Below, one piece after another: positions 22,439 to 33,815 of a DNA stretch of 64,000 nucleotides; position 1 is the first letter of the stretch; each line of letters begins with the position of its first letter. The stretch is from Haemonchus contortus (Eukaryota; Nematoda; Chromadorea; Rhabditida; Trichostrongylidae), in assembly GCA_000469685.2 (NCBI GenBank), contig LS997567.1, positions 18,559,899 to 18,623,898 of the forward strand, given 5' to 3'. The notes under the pieces are model-generated. The model saw only the letters and a list, made by a program, of their open reading frames with translations, did no database searches and had not been told where the DNA came from. The position numbers and the translations under genes were made by a program.

Positions 22439-22849
22439 AAGACGAAGTGTCTTGGTATACAGAACTCATAGTGTTCTCGCGTGCTGAGGATAAATAGTGT
22501 GACCTACAGCACTATGAGAAACATAAAGGAATGTGCAGGTGTTGGAAGGATCGTAGTTGCGTTAAATGGTGGCGATGCCGCGTATTATGGTGGGCTAGCT
22601 AAATACAGTGATTCATATTAGTAGTTAACGCTATGCTCCAGCTAGATTAGGCGTTGTGGTGGAACTCAGAGTAGTACAAGGCAGACAGTTGCTCAAGCGA
22701 TGACAGAGCCGATTTACTTAGTTGTCCGCAAATTTTCTGTCATTTCTTAAAAACCCTGGGTTTGTCAGCTAATGTGCCACAGATCAAGGACCTAACCTAA
22801 TAAAGTTATATATTTTCCGAAAGGGTAGATTCTCCACTACCCCTCAAAG

Positions 22850-23862
22850 CAAGACCCGCGGGGAAACTGAGGACCATCGCGTGCATTTCCGGCACATGAT
22901 GCTTTTCTTCTACCATAAGGGCGAGAACGCGGCTCACACCGCGAGAAGACGTTCACGTAAACAATTCTCCAAGGAAACGTACAGGGCGTGGGTGGTTTGA
23001 GAAATTCAACAGGGTGAATTCACCCTCGAAGATCGGCAACGCATAGGGAGGCTATCAGGTGTTGAAAACGAACAAACCAAAATGTAATAGAAACAAATAG
23101 TCAAATCACTACACAAGGAATAGAAGAAAGACTTAATGTTTCGAAATCAACCACCTATGGCAATCTGCTTGAAGTTGGTCTTATTAAGCGCATTGATGTT
23201 TGGGTACCTCACAAAAAGAGCGAGTGCAGTGTGTTGGATCGCGCCTCCATGTGCGACTCGTTGCTCAAACGAAACAAAAGTGAGCTGTTTCTGAAACGCA
23301 TGAAAGCGGAGGACGAAAAGTGTGTCGTGTACAGCTAAGAGGAGAGGAAACGATCGTGAAGCCCTCCCAGTGAGCCGTCATAAACCACTCTGAAAGTTAC
23401 AACCTAGATGTGGGAGATTATGCTGCGTTGCTGATGGCATTAAAAGGGTATCATTTATTAGGAGCTGTTGCTGCGTAATCAGATGATAACTCGGTAGAGG
23501 TGATGGGTCACTGGTCAAGAAATGCTGGAGCATGAATGGGATTTCTTACCACACCCTCCATATAGTCCAGACATACTACCATCGAACCAATATTTGATTA
23601 TGTTTCTGTAGAATTCTTTGAATGGGAAATCGTTCTATCAGCGCGATGACTGCAAAAAGCACCTGATGGTTTTTCGATTCTGAGTCCACAACTTCCTGAG
23701 AAAGTGGGATAATGAAACCTAAGGGAAGATGGCAAACCACTACTGAATAGAACAGAGGATACACTGTTCGATCGATGGATTTCTTCTTCTAGAAATTTTC
23801 ACTCGAATATGACTCAAAAAACGGAGGAAACTTCCAGACCCAATATAGTGCTTTCATCCACA
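22850..23862 (+). pseudogene. Decayed mariner transposase
   Basis: Frame-broken homology: a helix-turn-helix block (FRHMMLFFYHKGENAAHTAR then EIQQGEFTLEDRQRIGRLSG), an N-terminal linker (a stop-ridden copy of NQPPMAICLKLVLL) and a piece of SNETKVSCF-type linker, ending before a terminus that reads in reverse TTGGGTCTGGAAGTTTCCTC beside TA at 23853. The left terminus is not visible and there are many stops. Confidence 0.7.
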
Positions 23863-24169
23863 TGTTCGAGTACCTGGAAGCGACCTAATGACGGTGTCTA
23901 AACATAGCGATCGAATGAGTAGAAAAAATGCGAAAGGCTTTTTCAAGGCATTCAGGGTTGCATATTTTATGTCCACAAACTGCTTATTTTCTGTTTAGGT
24001 TTAATTTCAATTCTCATAGTTCAAAATGCAATAAGTTTCCTAATTTATACAATCGATATGTCTACAACTGTCTCGTCTGGCAGAGAGGTTAGCACCCAAC
24101 TAGTTGAACGAGGTCACCCTACAGGCAAGTAAGTGATGGAGTGAAGATGGTACGACGGATTCGTACTAA

Positions 24170-24580
24170 CGTGGACATACCCAAATGTTGCCAGCGTGAT
24201 TCGACGCGCAATGGAAAGAACGAAAGTAGGGAACCCGGAGCTACGAGCTTCGTCAACAAATGAAAATCGTAGAATCAGTTGCCTACCAGTAAGGAAAGGG
24301 AATAAAGTGGGCCGGACACGTAATGTGATTCTGTGATGACGATTAAACAAGGGCGGTTACTGATTGGATTCTTCAGGAAATTAAACGAACACAAGGACGG
24401 CGGCCAGCGCCATGTCAGAATTTTCTACAAAAGCCCTGAACGAAAGTAATGAAATGCTTCGGGTCACTCGTACGAGGAAAATTCACTGGACCACTGTGGT
24501 TCGCGACCGGAACGAATGGAGAATAGGGCAGCCACCCGCTCGAGGAATTCGATGAGGGAAAACAGATGATAAGGGTGACA
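24170..24580 (+). pseudogene. RTE retrotransposon tail fragment
   Basis: Pieces in shifting frames read RAMERTKVGNPELRASSTNE, an RWAGHVM-equivalent (VGRTRNVIL), then MSEFSTKALNESNEMLRV, KIHWTTVVRDRNEWR and a degenerate final dozen residues. This is the RTE C-terminal region downstream of the polymerase. A microsatellite follows directly, as is usual at RTE 3' ends. Confidence 0.75.
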
Positions 24581-24599
24581 CGTACACTATGCGTACATG

Positions 24600-24840
24600 T
24601 ACGCCATGTGTGTAAGACTCTATGTATGTATGCACGCTGTGTGTATGAATGTATGTACGCTATGTACGCTATGAATGCATGTATATGTATGTATATACGT
24701 ATATATGTATATATATATGTATGTATGTATGAATATATATGTATGTATGTATATATGTATATATGTATATATGTATGTATATATTTATGTATGTATGAAT
24801 ATATATGTATGTACATATATGTGTGTATATATGCATGATT
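24600..24840. repeat. TATG/TATA microsatellite
   Basis: About 240 bp of TATGTA, TATATG and GTACGC units, following the RTE tail. It produces spurious frames only. Confidence 0.95.
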
Positions 24841-25129
24841 GATATGTATGAAAAGATTCAACTCATTGAGGTCGTCCTGTGCGGTCGCGTTTCTGCCCGC
24901 TGTCGTGAGTGTTTTCTATTAATCGCATTTAAAGTCACTTCTTCTCGATTCCTGAGAATTTCTTTTGCGTTGAGTACTTCTCTTATCTAGGTAGTTTTCA
25001 TAGTTTTTTACCCGAGCTTTTTGGCTTTACTTTTTCTCTATTTTGTTTGGGTTGCCGGTTGTTGCCTGCTACTTGTTATAATTGACTCGTTAGACTCAAT
25101 ACCTGGTAGATCAAAGGTCAAATAGAATG

Positions 25130-25800
25130 CCCTCGAAACAGCTGCGTCTAAGAAGGCTTCCTTGGACTGTTCTCAGCCACTATCTGGCTCAAGTAGCAGA
25201 GGCAGCACTCAGGCAAACGTTCCAGAGGCAGGAAATTTCCACAATATGTCGGCCATGGAACTTATCAAAAGCATAATAGAGCTTAATCATGACCCAGCTA
25301 TCGAAAACATGCTTATTGCACTCTCGGAGAAGATTCCCATGGAATTCGCCGATTTCCTTGAGAGCGATAAGCAGAGCCGAAGTATAGTAATCTCAGGTCT
25401 GGAGGAAGGGCAGGATGGTCTACGACCGTCGGCGCGTCAGAGGGATTTGGAGGATAAAGTCGCTAAAGTTCTCGACGCCCTAGATGTGGAATGCCGTCCG
25501 GTTGAAATATATCGTATGAGAAAACCGGATTCTAAACTCCCTCGCCTGGTGAAAGTTGTCCTGCCATCTAGAGCTCATTGGCGGCGTGCTCTTGCCAACG
25601 CTCGTCTTCTCCGAGATGCTGGGCTTCCGAAGGTCTTCATACGTCGAAGTATGACTGAGGATGAAAGGAAACGGGAATACGAGCTGCGCCAAGAAGCTCG
25701 TGAACGAAATAAGGGTAGTGGCGTTCGTGACTGGGTTGTCTATCATGGACAGCTCAAGCGCGCAGCTGAATTGCCGCACAATCGTTCGGGAAACCTCTAA
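25130..25800 (+). pseudogene. CR1-like ORF1 protein
   Basis: From 25162 to the TAA at 25798-25800 the frame is open (about 212 codons). It carries SRSIVISGLEEGQDG, PVEIYRMRKPDSKLPRLVKV, ANARLLRDAG and a basic DERKREYELRQEARER helix, as in RNA-binding ORF1 products of nematode CR1-like elements. No in-frame ATG lies at the expected start; an ATG at 25127 is in another frame and a one-base deletion near 25135-25145 would explain the mismatch. An esterase-type ORF1 domain is not seen. Confidence 0.75.
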
Positions 25801-28633
25801 TGTTGCACGGTAATTCTGCCCTTGCTTGCCATTTGCTGAACGCCCGTAGTCTTTGTAATAAAATGGACCATTTACACGCCCTTATAGCTCAACACCATCC
25901 CGATTTGGTATTTGTAACTGAGACATGGCTCTTTCCCAGCATCCATAACTCCGAGATATTAGCTGCTTTCCCGTATTTGGTGTACCGCGTAGATCGTAGT
26001 GAAGGTAGAGGAGGTGGAGCATGCTGTTTGGCTGAAGGTAATCTATTCTGCCATTCTGTTGAACTGAGTTCGTCCACTAAAGCTGATGTTCTGTGCCTAG
26101 AACTTTTCTGCCCTAGGAATGGTGCGCGAATCCGGTTCATTCTCGTCTATCGCCCACCAAACTCAAACAGAAGTGACGATGGAAAACTGATTGGACTGCT
26201 TCGTGAAACAGTCTTGGCTGAGTTCAACAGTGTGGTTCTAGGGGATTTCAACCTAGCAATAGACTGGGTGAATCTGCGTGCACGAAATTCGATCTCCTCT
26301 ACCTTTCTGGAATTTTTTCTGGAAGTGGGATTGGTGCAACATTTCCTTGTACCTACCCATGGCAGCAACACTATTGACCTGATCTTATCCACTGCTTCCA
26401 ATGTGTGTGGCATCTCTATGGCACCGCCACTGGCAAATTCTGACCATGCTTCCATTGTTTTAAACGTGATGGAAGAGTTTGGAGTGGCCAGCTATATTCC
26501 TTTTCCTGATTTTCTGAGCGTCAACTATAACGCCCTCCACGAGTACTTTTCTAGCATTGATTGGCTTCTGCTGTTTGATAAATACACTTCTGTCGATGAT
26601 GCATATCAGAGGTTCTGCAAGGTGGTTTATGACGCCCTTGCAAGATTCGTCCCGGTGAAGTTCCCTAGGCATCGTCAAATCCAATACCCACCACCTATCA
26701 GGAACTTGTTGATTCAAAAAGGAAGATTATTCCAAGTTTTGGATGCTCCGCTGACTTCACCTCTTTATCGAAAAGTATGCTTTGACATAGACCGTCATCT
26801 GAAGAAGTTTTTAGCTGCGTATGAACACCGCCTTGAGAAACAAACCTGTATGAAACACCTCCACCTCTACCTTCGTAGCGAACTCAAATCTAAGTCATAC
26901 TTGCCTATCCTAGAAGATCAGAGTGGCACTAGACTCCATAGTGATTATGCTAAGGCGGAATCTTTTGGAAGGTATTTTGTTAGTGTTTTCTCGAAACCTA
27001 AGTCATCTGTGAGCCAGTTGGAGTATGGTGCAATTAATATTCAAAGCAACTTTCCAGATATCATTTTTACCCCTCTGACATCCGCTCTGTGTTGAAGAAC
27101 CTGAAAACATCTGCTAGTGAGCCCTTTGATGAGATACCCCAAATTCTTTTCAAAAAGTGTCATAATTCTCTTTGCAGACCTCTCGCTCATTTATTCAACA
27201 TATCGTTTCTGTTAGGGGAGGTTCCCAGTCTTTGGGAGAAGGCCATTGTTACTGCCATCCCCAAGCAACTAGAAGCGACTGAAGTTAGCAAGTATAGGCC
27301 TATCAGTATAACTCCCACTGCTGTCAAGGTGATGGAGAAGTTGATTTTTGATAAACTTTTAGCATGGTTTGATGGATACCATCTGATTCCCGTCGAGCAG
27401 CACGGTTTCCTTCTCGGGTTCTCTACCTGTACTAATCTCCTTGAACATGGTACGATGTTTGTCGGGCAGTCAACAATGGTAAGTCAGTAGATGTTATCCA
27501 TCTAGACCTTTCTAAGGCTTTCGATGAAGTCTGTCATCACAAGTTGATCAGTAAACTGGAGCGCTATGGTGTACGGGGTAAAACTCTCAACTGGATAAAG
27601 TCATACATACTTATTTGGGAGGAGCTTGACTGTTCGAGTCGGCACTAGTTTCTCGGAGAGTTACACTTGCACCAGTGGTGTTCCTCAAGAAGGAATGTTG
27701 TCTCTGCTGCTCTTTCTGATTTACACAATTGAGCTGCCTCAGCTGCTAAAAACTGGTAGTGACATCCATGTGCAAATATATGCTGACGACTTCAAAATAT
27801 ATGCTGCTTATGAGGATGCGAGTATTGGTTCAGTGCAGCAAGCGCTAGGGTCGTCGGTGGAAAGAATGAATGAGTGGGCTTCATCATGGGATATTCCTTT
27901 GAATCTCAACAAGTGGTTAGTGATGCATTTCGGTAATGCTACTGTAATGTAATGAATGATTACGTGATCAATGGTATACGCCTCCCGAGTGCTAGGTCTA
28001 CTGAAGACCTTTATTTTTGACACTAGTTTGAAGTTCTCTAGCCACATTGACAGCGTCGATAAGAAAGCGCTGGCTACCTTATTTCTGATTATGAGAAACA
28101 CGAGATGCTTCGATTCATCCATAGTGTTACGCCTATACAAAGCATATGTGCTGCCCCACTTAGAATACTGCTCACAATTGTGGAGTCCTTTCCTCAAAAA
28201 AGACATTCAGAGGCTTGAAAGAGTCCAACACGTGTTCACTCGAATGTTGTGGTATAGGTCCAAACCTACTGCAACCATTCCCCCATACCGTGTTCGACTA
28301 AAATTGTTATCTCTCCATTCTTTGCAGTGTCGACGAGTAATGACGGATTTAGTGTTCTACTTTCGTGTTCTTCGAAAAGAGTTGAGGCTATCTGCGAGTA
28401 AGTATTGGACTTTCAGACCAGCCAGCGAAAGATTAGATGGGTTTAATCTTCACTATGCCCTCAACCACTCGAAGAACTACTCGTTAATGTTTAATAATCT
28501 CTTTACTCGGTGTGCCAGGTGGTTCGAGTTTCTGACGCCCCATGTACTTCAAGCGCTAAACAGTAAAGTATTCAAGAGTAGACTGAGCGAACTCGACCTC
28601 TTGAGCACCTTAGGTCTTCAAGAACATATCTAA
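25800..28633 (+). pseudogene. CR1-like ORF2: endonuclease and reverse transcriptase, frame-broken
   Basis: The ATG at 25800 overlaps the ORF1 stop (TAATG). The first 431 codons hold an apparently complete endonuclease: NARSLCNK, catalytic E in FVTETWL (residue 41), VYRPPNS, VVLGDFNLAIDW, DLILST and NSDHASI. A frameshift at about 27090 leads to RT motifs KYRPISITPTAVKVMEKLI, QHGFLLGFST, then DLSKAFDEV (about 27510-27540, a third frame), GVPQEGMLSLLLFLIY and the catalytic YADD at 27779-27790. The motif-B glycine-glutamine-glycine is altered to QEG. The C-terminal part continues to the stop at 28631. Confidence 0.85.
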
Positions 28634-29414
28634 GTTTTTACATTTGTTTTTGTCGTTTCAGTTACCTCTAGCGACTGCCGTCCTACTGATCCATGTCCAA
28701 CGTTTACACGCATATCTCTGGAGCCATTAATCAGGATTGATCCTCGATTGCCCTCTATTCTTAGTATTTTTTTCTCTTCGTTTGCAGCAACTCTTATCTT
28801 TCCTAATTGTTTCTTTCTTAACTGTGTCATATCGTATTGCATTTATTTCTTTATTTTACTACTTCTTTCTATTTTTCGTCTCTCCGGAGCAAGTCGTCGG
28901 TTGAGGGTTGTAAAATTTCGACGATGCTGTGACCTTTGTCTATTTGTGTTCCAGCTGTTCGAGGAGCCTGTGAGACGACAAATTCACCGACTCAAGGTCC
29001 TACCTGATCTTCTCGCCTTTTTTTCCGGTTGCATTATTCGTATAGGGCTGATATGTCAGCAAGCTCCAGGGCTGCGCCCTTTATGAGACTTTATACCGCA
29101 GATCGAAACTTTGTTAGATAACACTTGTTAGATACCACTTTTTTCACAGAGGCTTTTTTCACAGCTTAGCTTCACACATAGGGGAGGTCCCTGTGTGATA
29201 CTGATGATGCCCTTTATGCGACAGTCTTGCTCTTTTCTTCGTTCCTCTTTTTCACAGTATGATGTTTGGCCTTCAGCCTTGGACTCTGTCTTTAGGCTAT
29301 CTCCTATTTTTTTCTTTCAGGGGATTTTCTTCCGGTTTTTGTTGACAGGGATTGCCTCAGGGTCCTGCTTTTATATTGTACGGCACACCCTTGGGTGTAT
29401 TCAAATAAATAAAT

Positions 29415-29982
29415 ATATGCATGTATATATGTATGTATATATGCATATATATGTATATGTGTGTATATATGTATGTATATATGTATATATGTATGTATAT
29501 ATGTATATATGTATATATGTATGTATATATGTATATATGTATGTATGTATATATGTATATATGTATATAGTATGTATATATGTCTATATGTATGTATATA
29601 TGTATGTATGTATACATATGTCTATATGTATATATGTATGTATATATGTTTATATATGTATATATGTATATATTTATGTATATATGCATGTATATATGTA
29701 TTTATATATGTATATATATGTATGTATATATGTATATATGTATATATGTCCATATGTATGTATATATGTATGTATGTATACATATGTCTATATGTATATA
29801 TGTATGTATATATGTTTATATATGTATGTATATGTGTATATATTTATGTATATATGCATGTATATATGTATGTATATATGTATATATATGTATGTATATA
29901 TGTATATATGTATATGTATATATGTATCTGTATGTATGCATATGTATGTATATATGTATACATATATATGTACGAATATATG

Positions 29983-30013
<31 letters not shown>

Positions 30014-30225
30014 TTATGTATGTATGTATATGTATGTATATATGTATATATGTATGTATGTGTGTATATGTATGTATGTATATGTATGTATATATGTACA
30101 TATGTATATATGGATGTATATACATATGTATGTATGTATATGTATGTATATATGTATATATGTATGTATATATGTATATATGTACGTATATATGTATATA
30201 TGTATATATGTATGTGTGTATGTAT
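29415..30225. repeat. TATATG/TATG microsatellite, about 810 bp
   Basis: Nearly uninterrupted TATATGTA and TATG units, starting exactly from the AAATA tail of the CR1-like element. Very long Y/M/I/C frames here are translations of the repeat. Confidence 0.98.
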
Positions 30226-30625
30226 GGATGTCTGTATCCACCCAGTTGATGCAAAAGAACATGGAAACTTATGAGATCATCACGCATCCTCAAGCAAACA
30301 CATTCGAGAAGAACGGAGAAAAAGAGTACAAGGCGAACCTTGCAAAAAAGAAAGGTTTACCTGTATTCCTACAAAGTGTCTTTACCTGGCACTGGAACGA
30401 GTGGTAGTCACTTTCCGTTATGCAAAGTTGTGTGTAGCACTGAATGGCGTCCTCGAGTTTTTCACTGAATTTCACAAGACCACGAAGCTTCTTCATACTG
30501 TCAGTATTGATCCTTTCAACCTCGGTTGCTGCTCTCAAGAAGTTCCAGTCTGTGCGAAAGTATGCATAGATATGGCAACTTTGAAAGCAAGACAATATGG
30601 AAACTTAACCACGTCTAGACGTATA
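30226..30625. other. No recognised feature
   Basis: About 400 bases between the microsatellite and the Tc1-like element. A minus-strand frame at 30595-30290 (101 codons) lacks motifs. Confidence 0.4.
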
Positions 30626-32018
30626 CAGTGCGTCTCTAAATGATACCGCCACTACATGTCTTCGTCTCGCATTTTAGTTCAACGCAACAGTACTGCTTTG
30701 TTTATGTAATGTCCTTCATTTTCAGGCAACGGGAAAAGGAAAGTTGCTTTCGGAATTCGAGAAAGGTCAAATCCTCGCGAAAAAGGGCAGGGACTGTCGA
30801 ATAGTAGAATCGCGCAAGGTTTGGGTCGGTGTCACGTATTTGTGGATAATTTTATCAGGAAACCTGAAGCCTATGGAACCAGAAAAGTGCTGACGTCCTT
30901 CGCTGCTGTCGGACAAAGACAAGCACCGTATTTTAAGCGAAGCGTCGAATTCCACCAAGTCCTGTATGGAAATCCGATCGTCTCTGAGCCTCAATGTCTC
31001 AAAAGCACTGTTTGGAAGGTGATCAGAAAGTCCAAGTTTATCGTCAGGCGGAAAAGGCATAATGCGTACCTTCATGACAAAAGAGCATCGAGAAAATTGG
31101 GTCGCTTCAGCCAAAAGGTTCAGCCGAACCGTGTGGACTAAGTTGTTCTTTATGTGCTGACATTTGACCTTCCTTATCATGGTACTTGATGGTTTTTGCT
31201 CTTTAGGACGTTCTGTTTTTGAAGAAAAGAAATCTATTGTTTCAATTGTGATGGTCCAGACGGGAACCAATTTCATTGGCATGACGTGTAGAAGAAGAAC
31301 TTCATTTTTCTGGACGGAACTTCAAGGGAGGGGTCATGGTTTGGGCCGCGATTTCATCGAGTAGGCGTATCCGTTTATGTTTTGAACCAAAAAAGATGAA
31401 CTCGTCTTTTTATCGAACTGATATGTGCCCTGCACTTCTCCCTTTCTAGCGTCAAAATCTGCACCGAAATCTTGTTTTTATGCAAGATAACGCCGCAGAA
31501 GCACCCAAGCTTTATTCTTTCGGCATCGGATTGCACTTCTGCCCTGGCTGTCGAACAGCCCCGATCGATTTGAATCCGATGAAAAATGCATCGGGCTTCA
31601 TGTGCGGAAGATTTACGCCTAAAGCAAGCAATCCCAGGCGTCAGGAGTTGATAAAAGCGACCATCGAAGCATGGCATCAAGTTGAAAAGGAGCTGATTAA
31701 TAGTCTTTATTTGAGCCTAGAACACCGTAGACTATGTTTTCGGGGTAATTCGGAGGAATTGTGGACCAACTGATTATTGTGTTTGTTGTTGAACGAATTA
31801 ATTTTACTAGTGGCTGTATCATTTGGAGATGTTGGAAAAGCAACCTTCATTGAAAAGTGACCAAAACATGTTTATGTTTCCGAACTCGAATTTGGTAATA
31901 ATGTGGGCAGTGCAATTCAAATTTGACACATTTTTTACTTTGGCACTTTTTCAGAAATATTTTACACTGTGAGACTTTGGGAAAATCAGAGGTGACTGTA
32001 TCATTTGGAGACGCACTG
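30626..32018 (+). mobile_element. Tc1/Tc3-like DNA transposon, 1393 bp, defective
   Basis: TA duplications at 30624-30625 and 32019-32020; inverted termini CAGTGCGTCTCTAAATGATA and, in reverse at the right, CAGTGCGTCTCCAAATGATA. Length is normal for the family. Transposase pieces in changing frames: GKLLSEFEKGQILAKKGRD (first helix-turn-helix), LSEASNSTKSCMEI (second), an FNL-DGPDG-like area near 31220-31260, an FSG...F-GG-like area near 31300-31340, MQDNAAEAPKLY (second catalytic D) and DLNPMKN (third). Several frameshifts make it inactive; the intact termini could still be mobilised in trans. Confidence 0.85.
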
Positions 32019-32872
32019 TAAGTTAGAAACATTATTGACGAGGAACAGCATAGACATTAACCCCCGAGAAATGTATGAAGAATTAAATTTCTTGAGCGTA
32101 TAACAGGTATCGGGTGCCATGAAGTAGTTGCCTCGTGTGATAAAGATAAAACTAGTTATTGACAAAAGGGATCTGTTCAAGACATAAGAAGTTTTCCTTT
32201 TAAATATTTTCACTGTGTACGGCAAAAAAAAAACGATCGCGGAGACTGACACTCGACAAAGACTTTCGACTAATAGAATGGAATTGGCAGTAGCACTGAC
32301 ACTCCGATAGCCCCGCCGATTTGTGGTAATAGAAAAGAAGGCAAATATCGACAGAAGCTCAAAGAGAACTTGAATTCTGAAGTGCAAGATCGTGCTTTGA
32401 CATGTTTAATAATCAGCCATTGACTTGTTTTGATATCATCGTTCCTGATTCCGTCCCGAATATTAATTGTCATAAAAGGCTTGAAATTGATGTCAATGCT
32501 ATGAAAACTAGGGTTTGGGCATCGAGACTTTTTCAGAATTGGCAGGTCAAGGGCCTTTAGAGACACGTTAAACAGCGCAAGCGTGTGCTCATATATGGAG
32601 CGTATGGAGAATGGAAGGTAGTCGAGCATAGCACTAAAGGATGCTCCAGAAGGCTAGAACGGATGAATTGAAAGATTGAAGTAAGCGTGCTTTGTAGAAC
32701 TAGCCACTTAATGCAGTTACTGCTGAGTCACACGGAAGTATCAGCCGTTCTCCCAGCTGAGCAATGATTTTAATGTGTGGGTGGATTCCCTATGATAAAT
32801 TTTCTTACTTGTGTCAGGTAACGAATGACTAGTGCATGTAACGACAAGCATTCATCCCATATAGGGTTTCGA
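32019..32872. other. No recognised gene
   Basis: Minus-strand frames of 119-128 codons (32001-32387, 32270-32629) overlap each other and carry no motif I recognise. Confidence 0.4.
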
Positions 32873-32876
32873 TTAA

Positions 32877-33467
32877 CCCATTGGCAACCGCGCCTTTTTA
32901 GCGTGTCTGGCGTGTGGGACCGAGCGCGCTTTTCGCGGGCCCGCTGGCGGGCCACACTGTCCCAAAAGCAAGTCAATTTCCAGCCGACAGAAAAGTTTTT
33001 TTGAATGTGGCATGTAAAGGTTATAAGTCATACACACTATTCAGAGCCACATTATGGCATTGATTGTTTGAAGGGATGTGGGAGTTTTACCTAATTATTT
33101 CCAAATGCGACTCTGTCTAGACACGAGGAAGCAGACAAGAGGGGATGGTATGTTTCGAATCATCGTATACCTCAGCAAAGTCCCTTTACATCCTTTTTAC
33201 CTAAATTTGGTCACCTTTGATTTTGCTCCTTTACCAATGCCCTCAAAAGTAACTTTGTTTTTTCTTATTACTAAAGTGAGAAGTAAACGTTTCACGAACC
33301 ACTGCGGTCAAGATTCCATTGTAGGTCATAAATCTGCTCGATACTTGAAAGGGTCAAAAAATCGGAAATGAATGTTATACATGGAAAGTAATACTGTGGC
33401 CCGTATGCGGGCCACGCGGTCCCAGTAGCACGACAGGGCGTGGCCCATATACGGGCCACGCGGTGGG
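32877..33467. mobile_element. TTAA-flanked (piggyBac-type) MITE, 591 bp
   Basis: TTAA at 32873-32876 and 33468-33471. Left end CCCATTGGCAACCGCGCC; right end in reverse CCCACCGCGTGGCC, so the inverted terminus is short and imperfect. The subterminal regions carry hairpins such as GGCCCGTATGCGGGCC and GGCCCATATACGGGCC near 33400-33460, and GGGCCCGCTGGCGGGCC near 32937. No transposase. The left 70 bases share a pattern with the MITE at 54021. Confidence 0.7.
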
Positions 33468-33815
33468 TTAATCGTTCCCGCTTTGTCTCACAAATTCCCA
33501 GTGTTCGATGACAAGACGATGACCAGACTTGTCCAACCGCTCAAGTTTCGTCAACAGATCAGAAGAAAAGACACAGCTGGAATGTCCGAACGGAACTAGG
33601 TCTACCTTGCTTAAAGGGCATATTATTACAAATGAACATCACTGAAACAATTTCACGATTATTTCGATTCTCTATTACGATGTTAGAAAATTACCGAAAC
33701 CTCTACGGCATCAAGTTTTGACCGAGCCAAATAAATGTAACTATAGAAAATGTTCGATCCTCGCCCCAAATAGACCAAGCGACCTAGTATATACCTGCGT
33801 TTTGCGTCCTTTGTA

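Larger units (their letters stand above)
24850..29415 (+). mobile_element. CR1-like non-LTR retrotransposon, nearly full length
   Basis: Order: 5' leader (24850-25130), ORF1 (25130-25800), ORF2 with AP-like endonuclease and reverse transcriptase (25800-28633), a ~770-bp 3' UTR and a terminal AAATAAATAAATA run at 29404-29414. The tail then grades into a TATATG microsatellite. The element is dead: ORF2 is broken by at least three frameshifts or stops. The 5' boundary is a guess, placed after the preceding microsatellite. Confidence 0.8.

Noticed and set aside
24415..24861. 148-codon minus frame
   Set aside because: Microsatellite plus antisense of the RTE tail.
25480..26717. Minus-strand frames of 83-102 codons
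   Set aside because: Antisense shadows of CR1-like ORF1 and endonuclease.
29195..30407. Frames of 262-359 codons
   Set aside because: Translations of the TATATG microsatellite; the apparent N-terminus at 29195-29400 is the CR1-like 3' UTR.
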